The notes beneath the pieces were generated by a model that ran no database searches, was not told the DNA's origin, and saw only the letters and a program-made list of their open reading frames with translations. A stretch of DNA of 64,000 bases, taken from NCBI GenBank assembly GCA_035254305.1, contig DATFAS010000010.1, forward strand, positions 1 to 64,000. The letters run 5' to 3'. Positions 51,593-60,216 of this stretch are shown in pieces. Within the stretch, counting starts at the first letter, position 1. Each line of letters starts with the position of its first letter. The stretch is from DATFAS01 sp035254305 (lineage in GTDB: Bacteria > Bacillota > Bacilli > Aneurinibacillales > RAOX-1). Both the position numbers and the translations under genes were made by a program.

Positions 51593-51883
51593 TTACGCTT
51601 CTTGTGCTACGGTCTCAATTACAACCTGCTTGCGATCACGTCCAAGACGCTTGAAACGAACAACTCCATCTTCTAAAGCAAATAAAGTATCGTCTCCACC
51701 GATTCCAACGTTTAATCCAGGATAAATCTTTGTTCCACGTTGACGAACTAGAATATTCCCAGCTTTAACGAATTGGCCATCTCCACGCTTCACACCAAGA
51801 CGCTTCGCAATACTGTCACGACCGTTCTTAGTAGAACCTACCCCTTTTTTAGAGGCAAAAAATTGAAGATTCATTTTCAACAT
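51593..51883 (-). CDS. rpmA: 50S ribosomal protein L27
   Basis: A 96-residue L27 precursor. The N-terminus MLKMNLQFFASKKGVGS carries the LQFF/A cleavage site used by the Prp protease in Firmicutes, after which the mature SKKGVGS-like end reaches the peptidyl transferase centre. The ATG at 51883 overlaps the prp stop (TAATG), with GGAGGTG upstream. An ATG at 51892 is too early for the site. Confidence 0.97.
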   Translation of the reverse strand: MLKMNLQFFASKKGVGSTKNGRDSIAKRLGVKRGDGQFVKAGNILVRQRGTKIYPGLNVGIGGDDTLFALEDGVVRFKRLGRDRKQVVIETVAQEA

Positions 51884-52230
51884 TAGATCCACCTCCTATT
51901 AACTTTGGTGTCATGAACCTTAACAAACTTACCGTATTCTATAGCCACAGATCGAAGGGAAGCCACCATAGCATCCATTAGTAATTGGATACGCTGATGC
52001 TTCTCACTCTCCAATTCGGGTAATTCCCAATGAAGAAAACCACTATCTCCTTGCTGTACAGGAAGTTCCACACCAAGCAGCCTATCAACTGCATTAAGCA
52101 TACCGAATGAAATTCCAGAGACAGCTGCACAGACAATGTCCTTACCAGGATCATCAAAGCCGGCATGTCCATCAATCGTAATCGATTGAACGTCACCAGA
52201 AGGCTGACGCTTCACTACAATCGTTATCAT
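51883..52230 (-). CDS. prp: Ribosomal-processing cysteine protease Prp (YsxB)
   Basis: Cleaves the N-terminal extension of L27. The 115-residue protein shows the catalytic pair His22 in DGHAGF and Cys34 in DIVCAAVSGI, at the residue numbers known for the S. aureus enzyme. It starts three bases after the rplU stop and lacks a clear ribosome-binding site, so it is probably translated by coupling. It is encoded between L21 and its substrate L27, as usual. Confidence 0.95.
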   Translation of the reverse strand: MITIVVKRQPSGDVQSITIDGHAGFDDPGKDIVCAAVSGISFGMLNAVDRLLGVELPVQQGDSGFLHWELPELESEKHQRIQLLMDAMVASLRSVAIEYGKFVKVHDTKVNRRWI

Positions 52231-52233
52231 AAT

Positions 52234-52545
52234 CTATGCATTAATGCTTTCGATAACTACTTTAGTAAATGGTTGACGATGACCTTGCTTCTTATGGTAG
52301 TTTTTCTTAGCCTTGTATTTGAAAACGATGATCTTCTGACCACGACCATGCTTTTCAACTTTACCAGTTACAGTTGCACCTGTAACAGTAGGGCTTCCAA
52401 CTACAACAGATCCATCTTTAGAAACCATCAATACACGGTCAAACGTTACGTTTTCACCTTCAGTTTGAGGAAGCTTCTCGATATAAAGCTCAGCGCCTTG
52501 TTCTACCTTGTATTGCTTTCCACCAGTTTCAATAATAGCGTACAT
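52234..52545 (-). CDS. rplU: 50S ribosomal protein L21
   Basis: A 103-residue ribosomal protein that binds 23S rRNA. The opening MYAIIETGGKQYKVEQG and the end KKNYHKKQGHRQPFTKVVI (positions 81-99) are family signatures. GGGAGGTG precedes the ATG. It is the first gene of the rplU-prp-rpmA operon, behind an L21 leader and the promoter at 52677-52706. Confidence 0.97.
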   Translation of the reverse strand: MYAIIETGGKQYKVEQGAELYIEKLPQTEGENVTFDRVLMVSKDGSVVVGSPTVTGATVTGKVEKHGRGQKIIVFKYKAKKNYHKKQGHRQPFTKVVIESINA

Positions 52546-52665
52546 TCATTGCACCTCCCTATCTTTTACTAAGACTCGCCATCCCAGGTGCGAGAAAATA
52601 CTCGACTTATAAACAAACCTGTTCTGTGCGGTTGTAGCATGCATGACAGGTGCCAAGCATGATAT
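52546..52665 (-). promoter_or_regulatory. L21 leader (structured 5' UTR of rplU-prp-rpmA)
   Basis: The roughly 120-nt leader between promoter and rplU contains complementary segments (GCACCTGTC with GAACAGG-type pairing; CTCGCACC with the GGCGAG region). This is the place where Firmicutes carry the conserved L21 leader thought to bind L21 for feedback control. I recognise it by position and pairing, not by a model search. Confidence 0.65.
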
Positions 52666-52676
52666 CAACAAATGTT

Positions 52677-52706
52677 AGATTAACACATAGCAAACCAAAA
52701 AGTCAA
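52677..52706 (-). promoter_or_regulatory. Promoter of rplU-prp-rpmA
   Basis: TTGACT (52701-52706) and TAATCT (52677-52682) are separated by 18 bases. The -35 overlaps the rng stop codon. Confidence 0.7.
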
Positions 52707-54187
52707 GAGTTAACCCTTCGTTTTACCTCTTCTAAGCTGCCTACAAAAGCGATTCGGTAGCTTTCAAGATTCACCTTATCATTTCCAATAATATATACTT
52801 TAATTTTCCAATCCTCTTCCATCAGCTGTATGAAATGTTCATATTTGAATTTAGATGCATCTGCCACAGAATGGGATAGCTCGATAAGGAAGGCTTCCAC
52901 ATCTTTGTTTCTAGCATACTCTTTTATTTCTCTCTCCATCCTTGCAAAGATTGTTTCTTCAGAAAGAGTCCTCCCCTTTCCTTCACAACATGGGCACTCT
53001 CTTGTCAATCGATCGGATAAGTTTTGCTTGATCTTTTTTCTTGTCATTTCTAACAACCCAAGTGTTGTAAATCCAAGAAGATGTGATTTGGTTCGATCCT
53101 TCTTAAGCTGATCGGCTAGATGCCGATACACTGCATCCCGACTGGCTTCCTTTATCATATCGATAAAATCAATAATGATGATCCCGCCAATATCTCTTAA
53201 ACGGAGTTGACGTGCTATTTCCCCAGCAGCTTCTAGGTTTGTTTTAAATACGGTATCTTCATGGTTGTAATTCCCTGTAAATTTTCCTGTATTCACATCA
53301 ATGGCAGTTAAGGCTTCTGTCTGATCAATGACCAAATACCCTCCACTTTTCAACCATACTTTTCTCCTAAGCGCCTTTTCAATTTCACCTTCAATTTGAT
53401 ACGCATCGAAAATACTGGTTTGTTCCTGATACAACTTAATTTTATCTTGCAGGGGATGGGATCGATCCAACTCACTAAGAATATTTCGATATTCTGGAAT
53501 ACTATCGATTACCCACTCACTAACCTCTGAGTTTAGTAAATCCCTTGCGACCTTAGGAATTAAACCAAGCTCCTGATGAATTAGGCTTTTACTCTTCGCT
53601 TGTTTCGCTATTTGTTTCACCTTTTCCCATTCTTGACGAAGATACAGGAAATCAGCTTGAATTTCCTCTTCACAAACCCCTTGTGCCTGTGTTCGAACAA
53701 TGACACCTTCCTCTTCAACACACAATTGTTGGCAAATTTCACGGAGTCTTTCTCTTTCTTCCTCCAATTCAATCCTTCGAGAAATTCCTATATTGCGATC
53801 GTTAGGCATATAAACTAAAAATCGCCCAGGAAAGCTTAAATGAGTAGTTAGTCTTGCTCCTTTTAAATCGGTGGGCTCCTTAGTCACCTGCACAAGAAGA
53901 TCCTGTCCCTGTGTGACAAGTTCTCGGATATTCGGTTTTGACTCTGTCTTCTCCTTTTGTGAGGTAGTCAAACAATCATCAATATATAAATAGGCATTTT
54001 TTTCTATTCCAATATCGACAAAGGCTGCCTGAATTCCCGGTCGAATATCAGCAACCTTTCCCTTATAGATATTCCCAACTAACTTTAGACTAGAAGGCTG
54101 CTCAATGTAGAATTCCACAAGCTTACCTTCCTCTAGGACAGCAATTCTTGTTTGGCTATATTGACTATTCACGATGACCTGCTTCAA
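52703..54187 (-). CDS. rng: Ribonuclease E/G family endoribonuclease
   Basis: A 494-residue RNase G-type enzyme. An S1 RNA-binding domain (GNIYKGKVADIRPGIQAAFVDIG, positions 36-58) precedes the catalytic core with the metal-binding Asp in DVNTGKFTGN and in IIIIDFIDM. The zinc-link motif CPCCEGKG follows. The best start is TTG at 54187 with AGAGGGGA upstream, rather than GTG at 54208, which lies before that site. B. subtilis lacks this gene, but it is common in Paenibacillaceae and relatives next to rplU. Confidence 0.92.
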   Translation of the reverse strand: MKQVIVNSQYSQTRIAVLEEGKLVEFYIEQPSSLKLVGNIYKGKVADIRPGIQAAFVDIGIEKNAYLYIDDCLTTSQKEKTESKPNIRELVTQGQDLLVQVTKEPTDLKGARLTTHLSFPGRFLVYMPNDRNIGISRRIELEEERERLREICQQLCVEEEGVIVRTQAQGVCEEEIQADFLYLRQEWEKVKQIAKQAKSKSLIHQELGLIPKVARDLLNSEVSEWVIDSIPEYRNILSELDRSHPLQDKIKLYQEQTSIFDAYQIEGEIEKALRRKVWLKSGGYLVIDQTEALTAIDVNTGKFTGNYNHEDTVFKTNLEAAGEIARQLRLRDIGGIIIIDFIDMIKEASRDAVYRHLADQLKKDRTKSHLLGFTTLGLLEMTRKKIKQNLSDRLTRECPCCEGKGRTLSEETIFARMEREIKEYARNKDVEAFLIELSHSVADASKFKYEHFIQLMEEDWKIKVYIIGNDKVNLESYRIAFVGSLEEVKRRVNS

Positions 54188-54219
54188 CTTTTGTCCCCTC
54201 TTCTTCACATATTAGGATC

Positions 54220-55086
54220 CTACACGGTTATACATTCGGAAATGGTTAAACTAGGATTTTCGAAGAAAAGTGTAAGGATTTGTTCCTCTCTCAGCTTGAC
54301 CACTATATTTTGATGATTATCTAAGACATGAAAGTAATGATAATATCCTTTTTTTATCATTTTAACCACTTCACCGATTTTATCACTAGGTTGGAGAAAA
54401 ATGAAAGAATGAGGAAGATGAGTTTTTTTCGTTGTAATTTGCTCCATCTTGAATAGTAAAAAACGAATAAATTGATAGTGAATTCTTTTCCAAGCTACCT
54501 TTATTTCAATCAATAAATAAAGACTGATGACAAGTAGATTAAGTTTCGAAGAATAAAAATAAGCAAATATCATGAACCCAATAATCACAAGGATAGACCA
54601 AACCAATATAATATAGATCGATTGACGAAAAGAAATATAATGAGTGAGAACCGCATGGACAACTTTCCCCCCATCGAGAGGCCAAGCTGGAATTAGATTG
54701 AATACCGCGATCACAAGATTACCGTGAATAAAGAATGCACTCCATGTTTCTTCCCAAATCCCAAGTAAAAAAAATACGTAAGCAACGATAATCATCACTA
54801 TGTTCATGAAAGGTCCAGCAAGAGCAACAATGATTTCTTCACGAGTTGAGGTTGTTCCCCACTCGTCTACCTTAGCCACACCGCCAAATGGCAATAATTC
54901 AATTTCACGCACCCGCCACCCAAAGGACAAAGCAGAAAAGACATGCCCCAATTCGTGGATAATCACTAGTGCAAATAAAGTCATTAGCTCGATAAATTGT
55001 CCTGTCCAGACGGCCGCAATAGCTACCAACCAAAACAAGGGATGTATTTTTATTTTTAATTTTAAAAGCTTATTAATCAAAAGCAA
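54220..55086 (-). CDS. spoIVFB: Stage IV sporulation protein FB, intramembrane metalloprotease
   Basis: A site-2-type protease that cleaves pro-sigma-K in the mother cell. Of 288 residues, the zinc motif is HELGH (44-48) in a membrane helix, and NLIPAWPLDGG (130-140) provides the third ligand Asp138. A CBS-like C-terminal domain (HVLDNHQNIVVKLREEQIL) follows, which in B. subtilis binds ATP. The TTG start lies inside the end of spoIVFA, so translation is coupled. Confidence 0.93.
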   Translation of the reverse strand: MLLINKLLKLKIKIHPLFWLVAIAAVWTGQFIELMTLFALVIIHELGHVFSALSFGWRVREIELLPFGGVAKVDEWGTTSTREEIIVALAGPFMNIVMIIVAYVFFLLGIWEETWSAFFIHGNLVIAVFNLIPAWPLDGGKVVHAVLTHYISFRQSIYIILVWSILVIIGFMIFAYFYSSKLNLLVISLYLLIEIKVAWKRIHYQFIRFLLFKMEQITTKKTHLPHSFIFLQPSDKIGEVVKMIKKGYYHYFHVLDNHQNIVVKLREEQILTLFFENPSLTISECITV

Positions 55087-55888
55087 TCACACTCGTTGGA
55101 TCAAAATAACGATCGTCCCTAAGCATGGAAAAATAAAGATTTTTACCTGGCTTTACCTTCCCAATCACTTGGCCTAATCCAACCCAATCCTGTTCACCCA
55201 CTTGAATATGATCGATGTTAGAGTACCAAGACTGGGTGTGATCTGCATGTTGAATAATAAGGGTCTGCCCAAGACCCTCCTTTTGTCCAACAGAGATCAC
55301 CCAGCCCTCACCTACAGCCTTCACCTCATTAGCCGCCTTCGCCTCAATCTGTATCCCTTTTCCATCCATTACAAAAGGAGAGACAATAGCTCCATTTAAA
55401 GGTTTCTCATAACCATGTTGGGTCGTATTTTGTTTCCATACTGGTTGAACCCCTTTCTTTTGTGGTGAAAAGGTAAGAAGAATTTCTGGTGTTTTCCCTA
55501 CATATCGCTCAACTAAATCCATGGTTCCAGCAAAATTATATTCTCTAGTAAAGGCTTGTTTCACAAAATGATTCGCCTGTTCTGTGTACGGTAACCCTGA
55601 TTGCTTAAGTAGATAAACAACACTTAATAGGAACAAGGCAAGTACTGTTTTAATTAAAAACTTGGAACTCCTATTGAGCTCCTCTGGCTTTGTTTGCTGA
55701 CTCTCATGATCCCAATCCCATTCTTCAAAGTGACTATTTTTGTTCACCGTCGAAGACGAATAAGATCGTGGTTCTTCTTGTTCCTCTCCTTCCCCAGAAA
55801 AGTCCTCTAACCAATGTTTATGTTTACTCTGCTCTCGCAGCTGCCGAAGTCTTTCTTCACGCCGACGTTTGATTGAATCATGCTTCAT
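55073..55888 (-). CDS. spoIVFA: Stage IV sporulation protein FA (M23/LytM-domain regulator)
   Basis: Holds SpoIVFB inactive until it is cleaved by SpoIVB. Of 271 residues, a charged cytoplasmic N-terminus is followed by one membrane segment (about 79-96) and a C-terminal M23-like domain (GAIVSPFVMDGKGIQIEA, ILIQHADHTQSWYSNI in part) that lacks the usual full set of zinc ligands. AAGGGAGG precedes the ATG. A CATAGATT element upstream resembles a sigma-E -10, without a clear -35. Confidence 0.9.
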   Translation of the reverse strand: MKHDSIKRRREERLRQLREQSKHKHWLEDFSGEGEEQEEPRSYSSSTVNKNSHFEEWDWDHESQQTKPEELNRSSKFLIKTVLALFLLSVVYLLKQSGLPYTEQANHFVKQAFTREYNFAGTMDLVERYVGKTPEILLTFSPQKKGVQPVWKQNTTQHGYEKPLNGAIVSPFVMDGKGIQIEAKAANEVKAVGEGWVISVGQKEGLGQTLIIQHADHTQSWYSNIDHIQVGEQDWVGLGQVIGKVKPGKNLYFSMLRDDRYFDPTSVIAFD

Positions 55889-55976
55889 CGTTTATCCACC
55901 CTCCCTTAGGTCTTGTCCTTTCTAATAGCAATCTATGAGTTTTTGGATAGATGTAGACTAAGAATTCCTCGAAATA

Positions 55977-56007
55977 CAAAAAACCACTGCCCATACACAC
56001 AGTGGTT
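55977..56007 (-). terminator. Terminator after rodA
   Basis: AACCACTG and CAGTGGTT form an eight-base stem with a ten-base loop, followed by TTTTTTG. It overlaps the rodA stop. Confidence 0.85.
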
Positions 56008-57136
56008 AGTCAAACATTAGTTTTTTTCGTCTCATTCCAACATTAAGCACCAGGCCAACAATCATTAAATTCGTTACAAGTGAGCTTCCACCATAGCTTA
56101 TAAATGGCAGTGTAATCCCAGTGATCGGCATCAACTGAATAGTCATTCCGATATTCTCAAAAATTTGAAAAACAAACATCCCAATTACTCCGGCAACAAA
56201 ATAGGCTCCAAATGCATCCTTAGAATCCATTGCGATTCGGACCATCCGATAAATTAACAGAAAGAAAAGGAAGATGAGTAAGCTCGATCCAAGAAATCCT
56301 AGTTCCTCTCCAATTACGGTAAAGATGAAATCACTCTCGCCAACCGGGACCCAACCAAACTTTGCCTGAGTGCCAGCATGCAATCCTTTTCCTGTTAACT
56401 GCCCCGACCCGATAGCGATTAGGGATTGTTTCAATTGGAAGCCTTGACCACCCGGATCTAGTTCAGGGTTCAACCAATAAACAATTCGATTCCATTGATA
56501 AGGCTTAATCAATTTGAAAAAAATAGGTTGTTTGAAATGATACAAATAAGTGAGGAAGCTAAGGAATCCTATACCAAGGAAGGCAAATAAAACAAAATGC
56601 TTGGCGCGAACTCCACCAACAATCATCATACTAACTAAAATACCGAAAAAGACTACAGCATTCCCTAGATCAGGCTGAATAAGGATCAAAAGAGTCGGCA
56701 CACCAATAATGGCAAAGATCGGTATTAGGTTAATGAGAGACTGGAGAGAACGTTCCTTCTCTGCCTGCTTAGATAAGTACTTGGCTAAAGTAAGAATGGT
56801 AATGATTTTCATTAATTCAGCAGGTTGAAACGAAAAAAAACCGAGATTAAACCAGCTTGTAGCATTATTCACAGGAGGTGTAAACAACACAGCTATAAGT
56901 AATAAAAGCCCTATTCCATATAGGATATAACTTAAATTACCAATCAAATTGTAGTCAATAAGAATAACTAGAACCAAAAAAACAAATCCAATAAAATACC
57001 AGATGATTTGTTTTCCTTCCAGGCTCATGTTTGGAGAGGCGCCTGAAATGCCCAAATAGCTGAACAACCCAAAACCCATCAAAATAAGCAGGATGATCCA
57101 ATCGATTGTCTTAAAGTATTTACTATCAAAGTCCAT
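56006..57136 (-). CDS. rodA: SEDS-family peptidoglycan glycosyltransferase RodA
   Basis: Polymerises lipid II during cell elongation. The 376-residue protein has about ten membrane segments. Conserved SEDS motifs include WFNLGFFSFQPAELMKI, the DLGNAVVFFGI segment with the key Asp, and the C-terminal PFISYGGSSLV. GGAGG upstream decides for the ATG at 57136 over the TTG at 57151. It lies next to minD and the mre genes, so RodA rather than FtsW is favoured; a sporulation SEDS protein cannot be excluded. Confidence 0.87.
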   Translation of the reverse strand: MDFDSKYFKTIDWIILLILMGFGLFSYLGISGASPNMSLEGKQIIWYFIGFVFLVLVILIDYNLIGNLSYILYGIGLLLLIAVLFTPPVNNATSWFNLGFFSFQPAELMKIITILTLAKYLSKQAEKERSLQSLINLIPIFAIIGVPTLLILIQPDLGNAVVFFGILVSMMIVGGVRAKHFVLFAFLGIGFLSFLTYLYHFKQPIFFKLIKPYQWNRIVYWLNPELDPGGQGFQLKQSLIAIGSGQLTGKGLHAGTQAKFGWVPVGESDFIFTVIGEELGFLGSSLLIFLFFLLIYRMVRIAMDSKDAFGAYFVAGVIGMFVFQIFENIGMTIQLMPITGITLPFISYGGSSLVTNLMIVGLVLNVGMRRKKLMFD

Positions 57137-57186
57137 GTTTCTAGCCTCCAAGGTATATTATAACCTGTTGGCATACCTAAATGAAT

Positions 57187-57212
57187 AGCAGGAACTAGTA
57201 AGAGTTCCTGCT
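57187..57212 (-). terminator. Terminator after minD
   Basis: AGCAGGAAC and GTTCCTGCT form a perfect nine-base stem, followed by ATTCATTT. It overlaps the minD stop codon. Confidence 0.7.
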
Positions 57213-58008
57213 ACCGCATCCCAAATAATTTTTTCATCCTCGTCATGAAGCCGCCTTCTTTTTCTTCTAGGTTGAGTAATGGAACCTGCTCTCCTAAAAT
57301 TCTCCGGGCAATATTTCGGTATGCCAAGGCAGCTCTTGATTCATGATTCATAACAATCGGCTCGCCATCTTTTGATGCTTTTATTACTCTTTCGTCATCA
57401 GGGACAACACCAACGATTTCAATTCCTAGTTGTTGAATCACATCATCTACGTCAAGCATATCCCCCTGCTTCATCATCCCATAACGAATTCGATTGATGA
57501 TCAATTTTGGGGATGTAGACTTTTCCTTCTCTAAGAGTCCAATCACCCGGTCTGCATCTCGCACAGCAGTAGGCTCTGGAACAGTCACTACAATCGCCTG
57601 ATCTGCTCCACTCACAGCATTTTTGAAACCTTGTTCAATTCCCGCCGGACAATCAATAATCACATAATCAAAATCTTGTTTCAGTTCTTTTATTAAAGCA
57701 TCCATCTGCTCTACAGTAACAGCAGATTTATCCTTCGTTTGCTTTGCTGGAAGCAAAAAGAGATGCTCAAAACGTTTATCCTTTATTAAGGCTTGTTGTA
57801 ATTTGCACTGTCCGTCAATAACATCTACCAAATCGTAAATAATCCGATTTTCTAACCCCATCATAACATCCAAATTGCGTAGCCCGATATCTCCATCAAC
57901 TAAACAGACCTTTTTACCATTAATGGCAAGGGCAGTCCCTATATTTGCTGACGTTGTCGTTTTGCCAACCCCACCCTTTCCTGATGTTACAACAATCGCC
58001 TCTCCCAC
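57211..58008 (-). CDS. minD: Septum site-determining ATPase MinD
   Basis: A ParA-type ATPase that recruits MinC to the membrane and blocks polar division. Of 265 residues, the deviant Walker A is SGKGGVGKTTT at the N-terminus, and YVIIDCPAGIEQGF follows. The C-terminal amphipathic membrane-targeting helix is GGFMTRMKKLFGMR. The start is GTG at 58008 with GAGGG upstream. It follows minC by 33 bases. Confidence 0.96.
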   Translation of the reverse strand: MGEAIVVTSGKGGVGKTTTSANIGTALAINGKKVCLVDGDIGLRNLDVMMGLENRIIYDLVDVIDGQCKLQQALIKDKRFEHLFLLPAKQTKDKSAVTVEQMDALIKELKQDFDYVIIDCPAGIEQGFKNAVSGADQAIVVTVPEPTAVRDADRVIGLLEKEKSTSPKLIINRIRYGMMKQGDMLDVDDVIQQLGIEIVGVVPDDERVIKASKDGEPIVMNHESRAALAYRNIARRILGEQVPLLNLEEKEGGFMTRMKKLFGMR

Positions 58009-58041
58009 TACGTATCCCTCATTTCACATATATGTAGATCT

Positions 58042-58710
58042 CTATCTTTTATCCCAATAATCCGCCCGAATTTTATGAACTTGGTTCATTTTGTCGATAG
58101 ACATCTGTCCGTCTTCCAAATAAGCAAATTCCATCTCATAACTTCCATCCATCCATTCATCTGGTGGCCGACTGATTACCTCAGCAATTCTTAATTGTGT
58201 AGGCCTTAGCTCAGAGGCAGCAATAATCGCCTGCTCATCCCCATCACACCCAGCATGGGCAAGTCCTCTAATAGCTCCCAATACAAAAATACTACCCGTA
58301 CAGAAGACACCTCCACCAGGATTAATATCACCTAATAGGAGAAGGTCACCCATATGCCGAAGCTCCTGACCAGAACGAACGGTTCCAGTTTCAACACGAA
58401 TAGTAGATGAGAGTTTATCTAAAAGAGCCTCTTGCTTCGAAACAACGGAAGAATCAATGTGCTTAATGACAAGATTCCCTTTAAGACTTATAACGTCTCT
58501 TAGCTGCTGCTCTTGCTCTTTGGTTAAATAACGGAAACCTAATTTGATCGTGATAGGAATTAGGGGACCAGACAAGATTTGCTGATGGCTATGCTCAATT
58601 TTTTCTTTTAGCTGTGCTAATAATTCCTCTAAGGAACACGTATCATCCATTATAAATACGAGGCCATCCTTGGTTCCTTTAATCGTCACATAGTTTTTAA
58701 GGTTTGTCAT
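58042..58710 (-). CDS. minC: Septum site-determining protein MinC
   Basis: An inhibitor of FtsZ ring assembly. Of 222 residues, an N-terminal FtsZ-binding domain is followed by the C-terminal beta-helix with RSGQELRHMGDLLLLGDINPGG (core GDLLLLGDINPGG) and IFVLGAIRGLAHAG. The ATG at 58710 has GGGGGG upstream. A longer in-frame extension would run into mreD and is not accepted. Confidence 0.95.
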   Translation of the reverse strand: MTNLKNYVTIKGTKDGLVFIMDDTCSLEELLAQLKEKIEHSHQQILSGPLIPITIKLGFRYLTKEQEQQLRDVISLKGNLVIKHIDSSVVSKQEALLDKLSSTIRVETGTVRSGQELRHMGDLLLLGDINPGGGVFCTGSIFVLGAIRGLAHAGCDGDEQAIIAASELRPTQLRIAEVISRPPDEWMDGSYEMEFAYLEDGQMSIDKMNQVHKIRADYWDKR

Positions 58711-58768
58711 ACTTCTTAAATCCCCCCACCCCCATTTATTCGCCGTATGTGGGGATTTTCCTGCCAAT

Positions 58769-59281
58769 CTATGCTCTTTCGTTTTTTCGTTCCTCATCCA
58801 TATTCTCTAAGAAACGACTTAAAGGTCGAAAAGCAAGGATTGCAAAGGCAGAATTCAACAGTGCAGTTGGGATCATTTCCAACCAACGATAGCTATCATC
58901 GATCAAGCCAAACAAATGAAAAATAAAGAAAATCAAGTTTTCATGAATAAATACCGAGAAAAAGACAGTAATAACAATTAAAAAAACATTTTGCTGGAAA
59001 TATTGATAAATCAGTGCACAAGTATAAGGAACGATAGCCATTGCAAATGCATAAACACCAATCACGTCGCTATAAAGAATATCCTGTATCATCCCAAATA
59101 CTAAACCAATAAAAAATGCTCTACGACGGCCAATATACAAGGAGATAAAAATAAGTACAACCAATCCAAAACGTGGAACTGGTAATACCGAACTCCCCCA
59201 GGTATGAGAGAAGATTTGTAGTATAGTGCCTTCTAATACTAGAAGAGCTAGTAGAATAACGGTTAATACTCCCCATCTCAT
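58769..59281 (-). CDS. mreD: Rod shape-determining protein MreD
   Basis: An integral membrane component of the elongation machinery. It has 170 residues with about five hydrophobic helices and the family segment GLVFGMIQDILYSDVIGVYAF. Its ATG overlaps the mreC stop (ATGA), so the two are coupled. It has no known catalytic role. Confidence 0.93.
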   Translation of the reverse strand: MRWGVLTVILLALLVLEGTILQIFSHTWGSSVLPVPRFGLVVLIFISLYIGRRRAFFIGLVFGMIQDILYSDVIGVYAFAMAIVPYTCALIYQYFQQNVFLIVITVFFSVFIHENLIFFIFHLFGLIDDSYRWLEMIPTALLNSAFAILAFRPLSRFLENMDEERKNERA

Positions 59282-60207
59282 CCGCCTGTTCCCCCACCCT
59301 GTGCAGGCGTTGGCCCCTGTTGAGTTCCAGTGTCAGCTGGGGTAGGAGCAACGTCAGGTGGAATAAAAGATCTTTCTACTACAAAAACCTTCTCTACCTG
59401 CTGTAAATTCGCATTTGGTTTAATATAGGCATCTTTCGTTAGATATTGATCATCTGTTTTGACCGAAACGATTTCACCGAGTACTAGTCCTTTGGGAATC
59501 GTTCCACCTAACCCTGATGTAATGACCATTTGTTTGGGTGCAATTTCAGCCTGCATAGGAATTTTCCTCATAATGAGCAAATTGTTTTTTGGATCAAACC
59601 CTTCAATTACCCCATAGATCCGTTCATTACCTTGAACAATCGCACCAATATGGTTTCCTCTTTCAATATCTGTTACTAGCTCAACTTGTGAGGAGAAATT
59701 AGAAACACTTTGTACTCTACCAATATATCCCTCAGGTGTAATAACCGCCATGTTAGCTGAAATTCCATCTCGACTACCTTTATCAATGACAACGGTATGA
59801 TTCCAACGATCCGGTGAACGTGCGATGACTTCAGCCATTCTAAGCTTATAGCTAGATAGCTTTGATTGCTCAGCATCTAATAGCTTCCGCAACTGTGCAT
59901 TCTCTAGCTTTAATTCATTTAGATCAGCCGTTACCTGGGCAAATTGCTGCAAATTCTTTTTAAGTTCTTTATTTTCCTCGTAAATTTGATACATATCATT
60001 CATATTTCTAAAGAAGCCCGCTACAGCAAACGCGGGCTTATATACTATTTGTTGAACGAAGGAAAACGAATCTCTTATAAAGCGTTCGGGCATGCTGGGA
60101 ATGGGTCTTTCCTTTAAGGTAATCCCCATAATGATAACTAACACAATTAAACTTAATAACAAAGCTAATAAACGTCTTTTAATAAAGAAATTGGACACCT
60201 TTAACAC
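59278..60207 (-). CDS. mreC: Rod shape-determining protein MreC
   Basis: An extracytoplasmic scaffold that links MreB to the wall-synthesis enzymes. Of 309 residues, one N-terminal membrane helix (about 12-29) is followed by a coiled coil (about 65-115), two beta domains and a Pro/Gly/Thr-rich tail of about 30 residues (APTPADTGTQQGPTPAQ). The conserved VVIDKGSRDGI motif is present. It lies in the order mreB-mreC-mreD. Confidence 0.95.
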   Translation of the reverse strand: MLKVSNFFIKRRLLALLLSLIVLVIIMGITLKERPIPSMPERFIRDSFSFVQQIVYKPAFAVAGFFRNMNDMYQIYEENKELKKNLQQFAQVTADLNELKLENAQLRKLLDAEQSKLSSYKLRMAEVIARSPDRWNHTVVIDKGSRDGISANMAVITPEGYIGRVQSVSNFSSQVELVTDIERGNHIGAIVQGNERIYGVIEGFDPKNNLLIMRKIPMQAEIAPKQMVITSGLGGTIPKGLVLGEIVSVKTDDQYLTKDAYIKPNANLQQVEKVFVVERSFIPPDVAPTPADTGTQQGPTPAQGGGTGG

Positions 60208-60216
60208 CTGCTTTTT